NCBI GenBank assembly: GCA_008363265.1
Contig: RHKR01000163.1
Location: forward strand, 1 to 6,008
Direction: 5' to 3'
DNA length: 6,008 bases
Origin: Chlorobiota bacterium
GTDB lineage: Bacteria; Bacteroidota; Ignavibacteria; Ignavibacteriales; Ignavibacteriaceae
A program made the translations under genes and the position numbers. Positions 5,348-6,008 of the stretch are shown here, piece after piece (the stretch's first letter is position 1; every line of letters begins with the position of its first letter). The notes beneath the pieces were generated by a model. It was not told the DNA's origin and ran no database searches. It was given only the letters and a program-made list of their open reading frames with translations.

Positions 5348-5725
5348 CTATTTAAATTCCACCTTCTCATAAGTGCCATCCAGCCGGGGGATCACCTGAT
5401 AGTCGATGAAAAGGGCAACAGTTAGGCCGACCGCATAGAAAAAGAAATCGATCGGATCAGGTTGACTTCCGAAAAGGTTCACATCAAGGTATTGAGCCAA
5501 TTCCACAAGGGTGGCAAGTATGAAGACGATCGCGGCTTTGGCGATCTTGTTTCCACTGATCCGTTTGTGACCGACACTGATAAAGTACGCAGCCGCCACA
5601 ACTGATGTTTCAAGGGCATAGCTGTTGATAAAGGTGGCGAAGGGACCTCCATATCCATCGAGGAGCAGGTAGAATGTCGCAGCAGCGGCAGATACCGAGA
5701 GAAGTGCGAAGAAGATCCTGATCAA
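5348..5725 (-). CDS. Small VanZ/DUF2809-like integral membrane protein
   Basis: The 125-residue product starts at TTG (5725) and ends with TAG (5350-5348). It has about four membrane segments (near residues 3-23, 36-52, 60-78 and 91-108) and a short charged C-terminal tail. Glu75 and Gln78 in VELAQ, followed by PIDFFFYAVG with Asp93 and Gly100, match the E-x-x-Q ... D-x-x-x-N/Y-x-x-G pattern of VanZ-like and DUF2809 proteins. VanZ itself gives low-level teicoplanin resistance by an unknown mechanism; most relatives have no known function, and this match does not predict resistance. The start is supported by AAGGA seven bases upstream, an in-frame stop not far upstream and the absence of any internal Met. 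It is convergent with the protease and shares its terminator. It lies 134 bp downstream of the barrel gene at 5860-6008. Confidence 0.85.
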   Translation of the reverse strand: MIRIFFALLSVSAAAATFYLLLDGYGGPFATFINSYALETSVVAAAYFISVGHKRISGNKIAKAAIVFILATLVELAQYLDVNLFGSQPDPIDFFFYAVGLTVALFIDYQVIPRLDGTYEKVEFK

Positions 5726-5732
5726 ACTTTGT

Positions 5733-5737
5733 TCCTT
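5733..5737 (-). promoter_or_regulatory. Ribosome binding site for the TTG-started membrane protein
   Basis: On the minus strand AAGGA (5737-5733) lies seven bases before the TTG at 5725. No ATG is available in frame upstream before a stop, so this site decides the start. Confidence 0.6.
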
Positions 5738-5859
5738 GGCTCTTGTGAATGGGTAAAATTATTGTGACTGCAGAAAACACTTTTAATTATCGAACAGCAA
5801 TATAAAAAAAGAGTCTGTTGTTTTACAAAATATTTCTACTATCGCTCAACTTTTCAGCG

Positions 5860-6008
5860 TTAAAACCTGTTGGTCATCTTGAATTCCACCCCTCTGAACT
5901 CAGGCTCGTACCTGCAGACCCCACCTATACAGATAATTCCCGCTTCGCGTGAACCCGCCAGGAGGCTGAGGTCGGTATGTTCACCGATCTTAAGTGTTCC
6001 GACAATGT
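5860..6008 (-). CDS. C-terminal end of a probable outer-membrane beta-barrel protein (DUF6029-like)
   Basis: Reading the minus strand from the window edge gives 48 residues ending in TAA at 5862-5860; the N-terminal bulk is outside. The tail alternates polar and hydrophobic residues as beta strands do: VGTLKIGEHTDLSLLAGS, then a turn, then EFRGVEFKMTNRF. It ends in Phe, the usual last residue of outer-membrane barrel proteins recognised by the BAM complex. The segment SREAGIICIGGVCRYEPEF carries two Cys five residues apart and resembles the end of Bacteroidota/Ignavibacteriota proteins I recall as DUF6029; that family link is from memory. The substrate or role cannot be told from this fragment. 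Codon texture and the strand pattern make it real despite its shortness. No terminator with a clear stem is seen downstream before the next gene. Confidence 0.72.
   Translation of the reverse strand, partial: IVGTLKIGEHTDLSLLAGSREAGIICIGGVCRYEPEFRGVEFKMTNRF

Larger units (their letters stand above)
5260..5357. mobile_element. Possible short inserted repeat element with 9-bp direct flanks
   Basis: TATTTAAAT occurs at 5260-5268 and again at 5349-5357, flanking 80 bp with a texture unlike its surroundings. The 80 bp hold two related words (GCAGATTT and ACGGATTT), four tandem TTCATCC-type heptamers and a GC-rich 14-bp palindrome. Deleting one flank plus the insert joins the membrane-protein gene end directly to the terminator and still leaves an in-frame stop (TAA instead of TAG). 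This fits a target-site duplication by a small non-autonomous element. The flank is AT-rich and nearly palindromic, no clear terminal inverted repeats are seen and nothing is encoded, so chance remains possible. Confidence 0.4.

Noticed and set aside
5809..5830. A-run and T-rich stretch as a terminator for the barrel gene
   Set aside because: The minus strand has a T7 run, but no GC-rich stem precedes it; the short CGCT/AGCG pairing nearer the stop is only four base pairs and not next to the T-run.
5726..5859. Promoter for the small membrane protein gene
   Set aside because: TAATTTTA near the gene on the minus strand differs from TAnnTTTG by one base, but no -33 element is suitably spaced and the region is AT-rich, so I do not call it.

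Overview
The window looks like a chromosomal segment from a bacterium of the Fibrobacterota-Chlorobiota-Bacteroidota (FCB) side of the tree; an Ignavibacteriota or Bacteroidota member is my best guess. The basis is moderate GC, a secreted tricorn-type protease with a Lys/Glu-rich linker, a 280-residue GMP-synthase-like amidotransferase of a type I know mainly from Bacteroidota, and a C-terminal outer-membrane-barrel tail ending in Phe. This placement is inferred from protein style, not measured. No CRISPR array, tRNA, rRNA, transposase or phage gene is visible.

Layout, left to right. (1) 1-384, minus: 5' part of a secreted nucleotide pyrophosphatase/phosphodiesterase (ENPP/alkaline phosphatase superfamily), cut by the window edge. 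(2) 385-505: gap with one imperfect hairpin. (3) 506-925, minus: a small alpha/beta protein of unknown function, upstream of (1) on the same strand. (4) 926-1023: divergent intergenic region with an AT-rich dyad and a clear ribosome binding site. (5) 1024-1866, plus: stand-alone class I glutamine amidotransferase starting at TTG. (6) 1867-1951: strong terminator hairpin whose descending arm carries a Bacteroidota-type -7 promoter box for the next gene. (7) 1952-5212, plus: full-length, exported tricorn-like S41 protease. (8) 5213-5347: bidirectional terminator, then an 80-bp repeat-like segment flanked by a 9-bp direct repeat. (9) 5348-5725, minus: small VanZ/DUF2809-like membrane protein, convergent with the protease and starting at TTG. 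(10) 5726-5859: AT-rich gap in which I see no gene or convincing site. (11) 5860-6008, minus: C-terminal end of a probable outer-membrane beta-barrel protein, cut by the window edge.

The genes do not form an obvious pathway. Three products (phosphodiesterase, tricorn-like protease, barrel) are envelope or exported proteins; the amidotransferase and the small alpha/beta protein look cytoplasmic. The most interesting items are the small protein at 506-925, which weakly resembles small Rossmann-like CRISPR-accessory proteins, and the apparent insertion of a short repeat element at 5260-5357, whose removal restores a compact gene end next to the terminator.
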